NCBI GenBank assembly: GCA_035048485.1
Contig: CM068585.1
Location: 56,950,198-57,014,197, forward strand
Origin: Pteria penguin
Taxonomy: Eukaryota > Mollusca > Bivalvia > Pterioida > Pteriidae
Length of the DNA: 64,000 nt
Direction of reading: 5' to 3'
The notes under the pieces were generated by a model. The model was not told the DNA's origin and made no database searches. It saw only the letters and a program-made list of their open reading frames with translations. Made by a program: the position numbers and the translations under genes. This document shows, one piece after another, positions 14,601 to 27,500 of this stretch. The first letter of the stretch is position 1, and every line of letters begins with the position of its first letter.

Positions 14601-17600
14601 ACACCACAACACGCTTAAAATACATCAAAATACACATCACAACACGCATACAATACATCAAAATACAAATCACAACACGCATACAATACCTTAAAATACA
14701 AAGCACAAACGCTTACAATACATCAAAATACACACCACAACACGCATACAATACATCAAAATACACACCACAACACGCTTACAATACATCAAAATACACA
14801 CCACAAAACGCCTACAACACATCAAAATACACACCACAAAACGCCTACAACACATCAAAATACACATTACAAAACGCTTACAATACATCAAAAGACACAC
14901 CAGAACACGCTTACAATACATCAAAATACACACCACAAAACGCCTACAACACATCAAAATAGACATCACAAAACGCTTACAATACATCAAAATACACACC
15001 ACTAATCGATTACAACACATCAAAATACACACCACTACACGCATACAATACATCAAAATACACACCACAACACGCATACAATACATCAAAATACACATCA
15101 CAAACGCTTACAATACATCAAAATACACACCACAACACACCTACAATGCATCAAAATTCCCACCACAAAACGCTTACAATACATCAAAATACACACCACA
15201 ACACACCTCAAATACATCCAAATACACACCACAAAATGCTTACAATACATCAAAATACACACACAACACACCTCAAATACATCAAAATACACATCACAAC
15301 ACGCTTACGATACAGCAAAAAACACATCACAAAACGCTTATAATACATCAAAATACACGCCACAAAACGCTTATATTACATCAAAATACACACCACAAAA
15401 CTCTCACAATACATGAAAATACACACCACAAAACACCTATAATACGTCAAAATACACACCAAAATCGCTTACAATACATCAAAATATACATCACAAAACT
15501 CGTACAATACATAAAAATACACACCACAACACGCTTATAATACATCAAAATACACATCACAAAATGCTTATAATACATCAAAATACACACTTCAAAACAC
15601 CTAGCATACATCAAAATACACATCAAAACTCGCTAACGATACACCAAAATACACATTACAAAACGCTTACAATACATCAAAATACACACCACAACACGCA
15701 TAAATGGCATCAAAATACACACCACAACACGCATACAATACATCAAAATACACGTCACAAAACGCTTACAATACATCAAAATGCACACCACAAAACACAT
15801 ACAATGCACCAAAATACACACCACTAAACGCTTAGGATTCATCAAAATACAAACCACAACACGCTTACAATACATCAGAATACACATTACAACACGCTTA
15901 CAATACATCAAAATACACACCAGAACACGCCTACAATACATAAAAATACACACCACAATACGTTTGCAGTAGATCAGAGAGAAAGCTGAAGACATCTGTG
16001 AAAGCTGTAATACAAAAATTACAAAAGACTTGCACACAAAACATTATAATAATAGAATATAAACTTAAAAATATCACAAAAATATTCGATTGTGCTGCGG
16101 TTACGATACCGACCTAGGTAGGTCAATTGAAGTAACAAACGTCATTCAATTAGTGTGGTTAACTGATTTACGGTCGCCCACCTTTCCACTCACCGCAAAA
16201 AGCAGCACAATCAAAGGACACACATTTAAAAAATTATATATAATCCTCCATATAGAGAACAAGGATCAACAGGTTTCTCAAGAAGAGGGTCATAAAATTT
16301 TTATTACACACAAAACATTTATAGAATAATATATTGCTATCAAAAATATGTAAGCGGACATCAACATAAGTAAACCGTGCTCTGCTCGTCTGTAAGCTTA
16401 GCTCAGATCTTTGATCAATATTAGTCCCGACTAACAGTCAGATGGGATGAGGATCAGGATCTTGTCTCAACTGAAAAGGTTTGGACAATCAAAATACATA
16501 TCACAAAACGCTTACAATACATTAAAATACACATCACACAACGCTTACAATACATCAAAATACACACCACAACACCCTTACAATACATCAAAATAGAAAT
16601 TACAACACGCTTACAATACATAAAAAATCACAAAACGTTAAAATACAGATAGAGTAAAAGATCATATTATTATATACTGTAATATCGCTTTTCATAATAG
16701 TAACCTCAATTACTTCTGTCTTATAACAAACTCTACTTATGGGAAAACAACCTTTACGTAATATCCAAACTACTCAATTCTCTTTGATTTGTCTAACTTA
16801 TATACCTCTCTTCCACATGATTTGATTACATGTAAGTTGTTGTCTCTCATACGTTGGTGTTTTAACAGAGAATCTAAACATATCTCTGTATTTCCAATAA
16901 CTCTGGGTTCTTTTTGAAAAATATCATATCATATATCACGACACATATGTCACACATGGACCTACCATATATCATAACGCGTTAACAATGACAATATATC
17001 AGATTCATTTCATGCTGTATTAAGAATATGTAAAATGCTTTACAGAAGGAAGTATTAGTAGTGCAGAACGGTTGGCAGGTTACACACTTACATACGTCAC
17101 ACCCCATACATTGTTATGATATATAACAACACATATATCACACATGTTCCTACCATATATCACAACACATATATCACAACACACATATCCCACATGTTGT
17201 TACCATATATCACAACACATATATCACACATGCTCCTACCATATATCACAACACATATATCACACATGGACTTACCATATATCACAACACATATATCACA
17301 CATGGTCTTACCATATATCACAACACATATACCACACATGTTCCTACCATATATCACAACACATATATCAAACATGGGCTTACCATATATCACAACACAT
17401 ATATCAGACATATTCTTACAATACATCATAACGCATTAAGAATGACAAACATATTCACTTCATGTTGTATTACCAATGGGTATGTTTAGCGTATGATCTA
17501 GGATATATATGTTTTACAGATCGAAGTGGTGCATCACGTTTGGCAGGGTTTTCTATTTATATATCTGACACTCCTAACTGGTGGAACGGAGTCCGTTGTT

Positions 17601-20600
17601 ACCATGACCGTAATCTGACATCTCTACCTGATATCAGAAACACTCTCTACATATTCTGCTACCAATCGATTTTTGGTCAATACGTCACAATCTATAACGA
17701 CAGAAATATTTCGTACTCCAGGCTATACAGCACGAGAGCAATTCTAGAGTTGTGTGAGGTGGAAATTGATAGTAAGTTAGAAATGATATACTTTATGTTT
17801 ATTTATGTATATGATTAGTGATTGGCTCATTACCGACATAATTCTAGTGCCAAGGATCACTCACCGATGTCCCTTTTCCAGATGTGACAATAAAAACAAG
17901 AGACAAACGTCACGGCAGATGCGGCACGTAAACATTTTCACTGCAATGGCTTTTGTGTGGAATTCATTTGCGATTTATCATATTTTATAAAGACAACAGT
18001 TTCGGTGTGACGTAATACAAAATTTAATTGTTCAGTTCATTTGCTCTTTTAGCCTTTATTTTGTAACAATTACAATAAAACATTACAAGGTGTACTTACT
18101 AATGACCATTGACAGGAGTATGTGAGACAGTTATCTATTTACAACGCTAAGGCGGTATTTATGAAAATATGTAGAAACCTCTGACAATTTGTGATTAGAA
18201 TACATAATATAAAGTTAACCAATATGGCTGCCTTCTCATAAAACTAGATGTTTCCTATTTCATCAAACTAATTATCAGCTTGAAAGAACGACAATCTGGT
18301 AATCTAGAGTTATGATTTCTGACAACCTTAATGGATACTGTATTTATTTCATTATTATTATTACTTATTCAGTGTATATGTTCAATCTGACAATTTTTTC
18401 TCAAGGGCAGATAAACTGCTTAGCCAGTAAAATGTAAATGATAGTGAGGAAGATCTAAGGTCAATATAAATCTTACATCATACAATATGACTTCTCGTTA
18501 TATGGAATTGTTAATGATATTCTGAATAGTGACTTATTCTAAGCATTTTAAACACATGATTTGACACCTTGTATTAGATAATAATGTGCTAGCAAACACG
18601 AGATACCTGATCTCACTCCCTTTAGTTGGTTCATATGTGCTGTAAAGTATGTTTTTATCATTTCATGATTTTTGGGTCAATGCTATCCATCATCTGATCA
18701 TTTAATTGTGCAGAATGTCATTGCTTATTATACATCGTACTTTCGTTTTCAATAAAATAATCATAGAATCGAAGCAAAAAATATTCATTTTGCCTTGTCA
18801 GTTTTGAATACCAATCGTGACGTCGACGTTGAAAATGTCTGAAAATGAAACAGATCTACTAGTGGTACATTTGAATGAAGAATTTTAGCATTCATTGAAC
18901 ATATTAGAGGTTGATTCGATATCATACATCTATTAAATTAAAATGCAATTGTGGTGCTGATTTAGATCGCTCAGTGGAAGCATTCGTAACGGGCCCACTT
19001 TCCCCACTCACCACACGGCATCAAAACCAAAAATACACATTTAAATGTTACAGATAAATATGGTCTCCCTGTAATCTATTTCACTATCGGTCTAAACAGA
19101 TTATCAATTCACTGTACTTCTTAAGTTCTTCATCTGAGTAATCTGCTAGTTTTCTCCTGTCCAATGCAGTCATAATGATAATTTTCTCTGCCACAGCCGG
19201 TTTGAATCTCGTATGGCCTAGTGCATAAGGTGTTCGGCTCATGACAGAAAGGTCCGGGGTTCAACTCCCGCCCTGGGTGCGCTGGTGTTGTCTTTCGTAT
19301 ATTGTTTTGCATTGGATGAAAGTGGGAGGGGCCAAGGGAAAAGTGGGGACGGTCATCAAATCTAAAAAGTGCAATGTCAATGAATAAATTTTTATAAAAC
19401 ATGCTATCAACCTCCAAGCGCCTCCCATCCTTTTTTATTTTTCTTGATGTTTGCATGTAGGCTAGATCTTTTAAGAATTGTGATCGATATAATGATTAGA
19501 CAGAGATCTAAATCAAACTCTAATCTAACAATGAACAAATACTATGCCAAATAGCAAAAGCGTGAAATGACATTACCTTCTAGGCCTAGATCAAATTAAA
19601 AACTCACACTGAGATCTACCACTTCAATACCAGAAAAGTTGTTTCTATCTTCACGTCATATGTTATATTTACACGCAGCAGATTCCATGACGTCCTTTTG
19701 CAGTGCGATTCATGACGTATACAACAACATCACGAAGGTCACTTTTCGCTTGAGGCGACTCATTTCATTTTTCGTACGTCTTTGATATTATAACATTACA
19801 CAAATTTTGACATTAGATCTCATTATAATTTATTCAGTTATTTACTTCTCCAATACGATAACTTATTTAATAATTTCTTTTTTTTCACAAGAAATGTACA
19901 AGGTATTTAATAGGTATAAAATTTATGTATGTAAAGATGATGGATAAATCCAAACCGTAAGTCCGAAAATCATGAAACTAAGGGACATACAAAATCAGTG
20001 AAAATGAAAACCAAATAGAAAACAACGAAAAATGTCTACTTGAAAAGCATATGTGAACCCCCTTGATGAATGAGTTCCAGTGCCCAGGGAGTGTGAACAT
20101 CTTCTGCTTGCTAGCAACACCCATGCCATATACACAATAGGCGCATGTCATGTTTCTAATTCATCTACAAGTTAAAATACCATAAGAAATAAAATGTTGC
20201 GATATAACTGAAAAATTGTTGAAAGGGACGTAAAACACCAATCAACCAACCAACAACGTGCAAGTTAAAATATGGAAGACCTATATACCTAGGTATTGAA
20301 TTCTCGTCGTATTAAATATAGAAAATTAGATAGAAGAGTGGTTTTGTTTGTGTTAAAGTTACAACCAATCTCTATATTCCCATGTGCATGTATGAATATA
20401 AAATTTGACACACAAAACACAAGTCGCATCAGTGTTACAATCACATTGATCACTCAGTTTGGGAAAGCAGTATCGTACTTTCAGCATACACTTCAATTCG
20501 AACTTATGAATTATCTCGCATGCACAAAGGAACATATTAGCATTTTATGTAGAGTCATAATGAAAATAAAACCTAGATGTGGTAGTATTAATAAACTACA

Positions 20601-23600
20601 AAGTATAAAGTAAATTTGATAGCATAAATGTATATAAACAACGTTCTAAATAACCATTACTGTTATAGATCTGTCTATTTCTATATTTCCAGTTCCATCG
20701 CCATGCTCAAATTGCATAAAAGCCTCATATCCATATTGTACACGAGATACAAACGGATTTCGTTGCCTACACGGATGTGAGAAAAGTTTCTATCAGGAGG
20801 ACTGTTCTCGACAATGTACATGTCATGGAGATGGATCATGTAATAAAAGTGGGAGATGTAAAACTTGCAATCTAGGGTATTATCCGTTTGGAACAAGGTG
20901 TGCTAAATGTGATTCTTCTTGTGGGGGTAATGGGGCTTGTGGTGTGTCTGCTAAATGCTTATCTTGTAATATTGGTAAATATAAATCAGGAAATACGTGT
21001 ATTAATTGTCCATCTAACTGTGGTAGTGGCCATCGTATATGTAACAGCTCTGATGGAACTTGTATTCATGGTTGTAAAGATGGATTCCATGGGAGAATAT
21101 GTAATAAGAGCTGCATGTCTAACTGCGATAAATGTTATGACGGTGACACATGCGATAAATGTATTAGCGGATATTATGGAGCAAATTGTAACAAAACCTG
21201 TCCCAGGGATTGTGGTGGCGCTTCTATATCGTGCGATAAATTGTCTGGTTCATGTGAGGAACGTGAGTACACATTTCACGTATTTAAATTTGTATAATTT
21301 ATATTTTAGATTCAAATAAAGTGAATGTAGAAATGTGATAAATGGTACCATATATAGAATATCCCATCAAGTTTTATTTCATCCCATGATTTATGAAACA
21401 AGTTCTGTGTCTAGGGGAAATAAAAGCATTTGAGATAAATTTATCACATGATATAAATGTTTACAAATGTTCTTTCCCGAGCATCTTCTCTCACATCCTT
21501 CTTGGGGTTCATTTAGTCTCTTTAGTGGATGCACGAATGTTTGTTTTCATTTGTTTTTCTTTTTAGTGATTGTGTATGCCCTTCGGTTCGGTGATTTTCA
21601 GGCTTCCGAGTTGGCTTTATCCAAAATCTTATAATTAGGCATACGAAGTCTATTTTTTCCGACAACTGTCATGAAATCTGATTGATTTAAAATTTAGGTA
21701 ACTCTTCCCCCAGGGTGCTGCAATATAACATTATTTGTTGTAAGTGTGACGTTATAAAAACATCTTACATCAACCATCAAATAAAGCTTTAGTACACGTG
21801 TAATATTGAAAAAGGTCATATGAAAGCATTATTACAATCCGGGCCCTTATGTCATGTAATAATATATTACGTGCTCTAAATCTGTGTTATAAAATACGAA
21901 AGTAACTGGTGTCACATGACTATGGCACTAACAACAATGTATCACATTGGACATTCACGGACCTCTGAAATTCAGAGGTGAGACCAGGTGTACGGGAGGA
22001 GTAAGCGTCTCCTGTTTAGTTAGTCACACCCGCCACGAATGCCCTTAAATACAGACGAAACAAATATAATTCAGCACCCAGAAAGGAGATTCTTTTATTG
22101 CCATCTTAAAAATCCTACAACTAAGATTAGTAAATGCCAACAATAATTCTTCCATAAAATAAAAAGAACTGAAATAAGAAAGCAACTGATGCAAGATTGT
22201 AAAATTCTCTCACCAAGTTGTATCAAATAGTAAATGAATAAAATAGTGTATTATACTCATATAATGAGACTTTTTTATTTCCAACGTTTTTCATGCGACA
22301 CTTGTTGCCTGTGATGAAGATGGAATTTAAATGCCTAAATCTACCAACCAAAACATCTTAAATAATATAAAACGAACTGACATACAAGACACAAATTGTC
22401 CTTATATCTCGATGTGTTATAGAAAGACGTTTCCAACTGATATAGAATATGGACGTCTGACGTGGTACAATATAGGATCTTACTATACTAGAGACTCATG
22501 TATCACTATAGAATAAGCTAAAACTTAATTTTAAAGGCAATAAACAATTAGCATCCGGTTCGCCTTTACATACAGATACATCGATGACGTTTTGTCGATT
22601 AACATCCCTGTATTTAAGGATCACGTCAGCATCATATATCCAAAGGAACTCTAGATAAAGACACAACAGAGTGCGCATCTTCTGTTTCATTACTCGATAT
22701 ACCTCTATCAATTAGTGACCATGGTTCATTAGTAACCTCTCTCTATGACAAACGTGACGATTTCAATTTCATTATTACCAGCTTCCCTTTTCTGAGTAGC
22801 AACATACCTTCCTCTCTCGAATATGGCGTCTTCATCTCACAACTTATACGCTACGCCAGGGCTTGCTCTGAATACAAAAATTTCGTCCTGAGAGCGAGGC
22901 TTCTCGCCACGAAATTACTCTCACAAGGATATATTCAGGAAGTTTGAAATTGTCACGGAGGAAGTTCTATGGTCGATATAGGGATCTAGTGCAATTTCAG
23001 ATTCCTCTTTCAAGAATGTTAACCGATATTTTGGGACCTGACCATACAAAATAACCATCTTAAGTTTTTGACTATACTTGATTTGACATAATATGTATAT
23101 ATATACATACATTTGTTCACATGCGTTTCCGACACCGGAATTTCAGTTAGGCAGCATTTCCTTTTCTTGTCTCCTTCGTGTTCGTGCGTGTATATTTATG
23201 TATTGACCTTCTCGACTTCTTGCAGGACTTTTCCGACGGGTGTTGTATGCAACCAGGGGACACTTAATCCTCCCGGGCACCTGGCCTCACCTCAGTTTTA
23301 TTGGGGGTTTGCATTTGTCTGAATAGGACACACTCACGAAATTGTCCTTTTATTCCATGGACTATGAGATATGGTTTACCCTTCAGCACTTCTTCGTTTA
23401 TTTAAATTCAATGCATAAAGTGTAAAATCAATATCGTAGAACTACCAAACCGTTAATCATTCTCCAAGGACAGATACAAAATCGTGTAAGTTTCAAAAAG
23501 GAACTGATGTGAACCCCGAAATACTGAAAAATTCCGAGGTGAGACCAGGTGCCCGGAAAGAGTAAGCGTCTCATGTTTGCATGCATAACCCGTCACAGCA

Positions 23601-24518
23601 GTCCTTAAGAAACATGTCAAAATCAAGAATTTTGGTTCCCTAATTGTACATACGAAAGTACAAAACTGGTATACACAGTCATACTTGATGTTCACTGAAC
23701 AGGTCATTTAGTCGCATTCCAGAATATTATCAATCATTCTAGAAAGAGGCACATCATATTTTCGTACAAGATCCCCATAGCGACCGTTGAACTTTCTCAG
23801 TGACGATTTTAGACGTTCTTTAACATATTCCTGCATGAGCAACATAGTGGCTAGTCGTTTGGCATTGGAATAAAACCGTCGTATAGAGAACAGGCTCTGG
23901 TGTACCTTATAAGTTGAGATATAAAAATCCATAGGCAGATGAGGACCGGATATTGCTGCAAAGAAACGGAACGTTAGTTATTTGGAAGTTAAAATCGTCA
24001 CGTTTGTCATACAGAAAGGTGTTCAAATGACCATTATTGTCGAAAATTAAAAAAATATCCAGATACGAAGCGGAATTATTGCTCTCGGTTGTCTCTTTTA
24101 TCTCAAGTTCATGGGGACAGATTTCATGTATGTAATCCTTAACGTTAGGATTATTGATTGACAATACGTCGTCTATATATCTATACGTAAAATTAAAGTG
24201 AGATGCAAGGCTTTTTCTGCCTGTGGAGAGCATGTTTTCAATAAATTCTGCCTCATACGAATATAAGAAAATGTCAGCAAGAAGAGGGGCGCAATTAGTT
24301 CCCATGGGAATGCCAATGATTTGCTGAAAAATGTTCCCTCCAAACACCACGAAAATATTGTCTATTAAAAATTACAGCATTTTGATGATTTGATTTTCGG
24401 TATATTTGTGTTTTGCATCAGAGTGTTCTTTTACAAAATATGTATCTTCCCGCCCATTGAAAAGAAATTTATATCTACGATTTCCAGATTTTTGGAAAAC
24501 AACTTCGAATAATTGTAG

Positions 24519-24552
<34 letters not shown>

Positions 24553-27500
24553 ATGCTGAATTGTAGTGTAGAACGTGGAGAAGTCAAAAGATTTGATGCT
24601 GAAAATATTGTTCAATTTGGGAGATTTTAGATTCTCTAAAAGTTCTTTAGAATTCTTGAGGATCCACATCTGATTTATTCCGCTTCTGGAGTATGCGGTA
24701 TCACAGTAAATTTGAAGACCATGTTTGATGTGTGTCAATATCTTCGTTAGCAATATGGAATATGGAATATGAGGTTTGGTGGTACACTTAGAAGAACCAG
24801 CAATGAAGCGATGTTTGTAAGGGCTTTGTGCATTTTGGAATCCAATAAATATAAGGTAATTCAAGGTCAGAGTTTGTCGTGTTAATTCCAAAAGACTCAA
24901 GGACAGATTTGTGGTTTTGAAGTATTTCAGAAATAGATAAATGTGTTTGTGTGTATGTTGGATTTCCAGGTGCAGAGTGTAATCCAAGTTCCTCTAACAG
25001 ACAATTAATGTAAAATCTTTTGCAAACGAAGGTATAATTGTTTGCTGCTTTGTCAGCTGGGACAATAATATATTGGTCGTGGAGTATAGAGAGTTCTCTG
25101 GCTGCATCAGGGTATTCAATATAGACTCGTGTCTAAGACGAAAAATTTCCATAAGATTTATGCAAATATTACATAAGAAAAATACTGCTTATATTATTAT
25201 GTTTTCATACTTAAACAATTTATAATTGTGAGTGAGTCAGGAGTACCAGTGACATGGAATAAGATCCGATTTTCTTTATCATGGAATTCTCATTACGATG
25301 TATTTCATGATAACGCTTATATAATTATAGAGTGAATTTTAAAAAAATTAACTTTTTTTATCTTTTCCTCTTTCAAATTTATCTACTTTATTCATGAATG
25401 GTGTATTTAAAAAAAAAAAACTAATGATAAATCATAATTAAATGTACTGCATAATAAGGTTGACAAAAGACGGGAGATCTCAATGAGATACATTCAAATA
25501 TCAAAAATAGAAATGTACTAATAATATCATTATGCTTTCTTATCTATACCGATATTTATGTAGAAATCCAGAGTGACTCGGGAGTACCAATGGCAGCGGT
25601 AGGAGGTGGTATGAGACAATAGTAGCAGTTGTCCTTATCATCATAGTTGTGGTTAGAATTTTGAGACGGTAAGTTACCTTTTTCTTCGATATAAAAATAA
25701 ATATTGATGTTTATTTATTTGTCTTACACATGATGTCAGCCTGAAAATTTGTAGGGTTTTTTACCAATTTTCGTGATTCGCCAAGTTTAAAGATAGTTAC
25801 AATATGGTTATTGTGTTGCTCCCATTCATTTTGTTTATCTGTATGGTTTTAATTTGCTTCAATGGTAATGAAATCGACATCAATACAATGTTTCTGAACA
25901 ATGACTTTATAACGTTAGTGTAAAAAAATATTTTAAAAATATGAAAATAGTCACATTCGCGTGCTTTCTTTGTGTAAACGGCTAGAACTCGGTGTTAATA
26001 AGATTTCTTCCAGCGTGTGCTCAATCCAGATTCACGTTTACGTTGTGCTCTTATTATACTTAATTGTGGTAAAGAAAAATAGATAAGATATAATAGAAAT
26101 TTAATTGAATTACCAAAAATATTGTCCTATATACGTGAATTACATGTGATGTTAAAATGACACCCTTTAGCAAATGTCAATGCGATGTTAACATGATGGT
26201 AAGACCAAATCTACCATCATATATGATGCAAAATATTTGCTTGTACACAAACATCTCCTCAATGACGCTTAAGCCAGTGTGACCTAGCGGATATGTTCCT
26301 CGGCTCGTGATGGAGAGGTCCAGGGTTCGACCCTCCCCCCACCCCTGGGTGGATAAGACAGTGAAAACCGAGGTCCCGTTGCATGGTTGGGTCCGTTGCA
26401 AAGGTCTCAATTTGTAGGCAATGCATCAGGCGGATGCCGTCACCATATACGTAAATAAATGTGGAGTGACGTAAAACAATCAATGACGCTCAAGGCTGAA
26501 AATGTGCAAATCCAAAATACATGAAATGCAAACTAATTAAAGAAAAAAGAGTAGTTACTGGCTCATTATATGGCAGAAGTCACCATGGAGCTATACATTA
26601 ACTACAAAGTAAGACCCTAAACTTGTCGCATGACAGAACTATACAGGACGAGATACTCCTCGAGTAAGAATAATTTCCAAACTTTCAATACAGTAAATGT
26701 TTTAAGTATCTATTTCAGTTCAATTCAGAAGCACTGAAAATGTGGTTATAGATACTTTTGAAAGCTGATAGATTACACGTGGTGGTTTTGAGTTCAACTT
26801 TAAGAATATGAAGAATGACATGATGAACATTAAAATCTATAAATTATTTGCAGATGGAAAGAAGGAAACGAGGGTAAAAAATCTTATTCAAAGACAACTT
26901 ACACCACTGGAAATGATGGTATGTTCTTTAATTTAACACGAATTAGCAAAAAAAAAAAAAATTAAAAAAAGCCGGCCCCCCCCCCCCTCCCCAAAAAAAA
27001 AAAAAAAAAAAATACACTGAAAAATAAGCGTATACATATAAATGTATACATTCCCCTCGCTTTGTGCGCATTTTCAGTGATACCCAAAACTGTGGAGATG
27101 CAAATATATGAAGAACAAAATAATAACAAAATTGACAAAAACAAAACCAAAATACACTCCAAACATGTATGACGCTTCTTAGATTTTAGAAAATTGATGT
27201 CAGCCTAATAAACTTTGAGTTTTAGTCAGTAAACACATTAATAAGGAGAAGTGTTGAGGTGGAATTTCAACATATATGTATAATACTTAGTAAGGTCTTG
27301 TTTATTCCAGATAATGTTCGTCTCAATATGGGATACAGTTCCGAGATCGATATAAACACGCAAAGTCCTGGGATCGCATGTAACGATTTCAAAGGATATG
27401 TGATTTCCAAGATAGCTGATGACAGCTTGACAAAAGAATTTGATGTAAGATATTGTATGCATGCATGCATGCATTTAGGAGAAAACTGAGGACATCTGAC

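Noticed and set aside
14094..16037. Long plus- and minus-strand frames (IHQNTHHNT, MYCKRVVVCIL)
   Set aside because: Both are translations of the 33-bp minisatellite, open on both strands because the period is a multiple of three; no start context, no domain, no splice logic.
13921..16647. Possible CRISPR-like array
   Set aside because: Units are contiguous and diverged without unique spacers; the context is an animal intron.
17462..17818. 118-aa continuous frame around exon 3 taken as a full gene
   Set aside because: Only 17520-17771 is coding; the ends are intron sequence read through the splice sites.
19214..19275. Possible tRNA gene
   Set aside because: A and B boxes are present, but no acceptor stem or full cloverleaf; it matches the head of the SINE family. 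The same holds for the heads of the other SINE copies.
20888..21319. 143-aa frame MEQGVLNVILLVGVMG over exon 4
   Set aside because: It is out of phase with the cysteine-rich EGF reading, which has correct splice phases on both sides.
24372..24587. Lysine-run frame near the poly-T tract
   Set aside because: The lysines come from an A run that interrupts the RT pseudogene on the minus strand.
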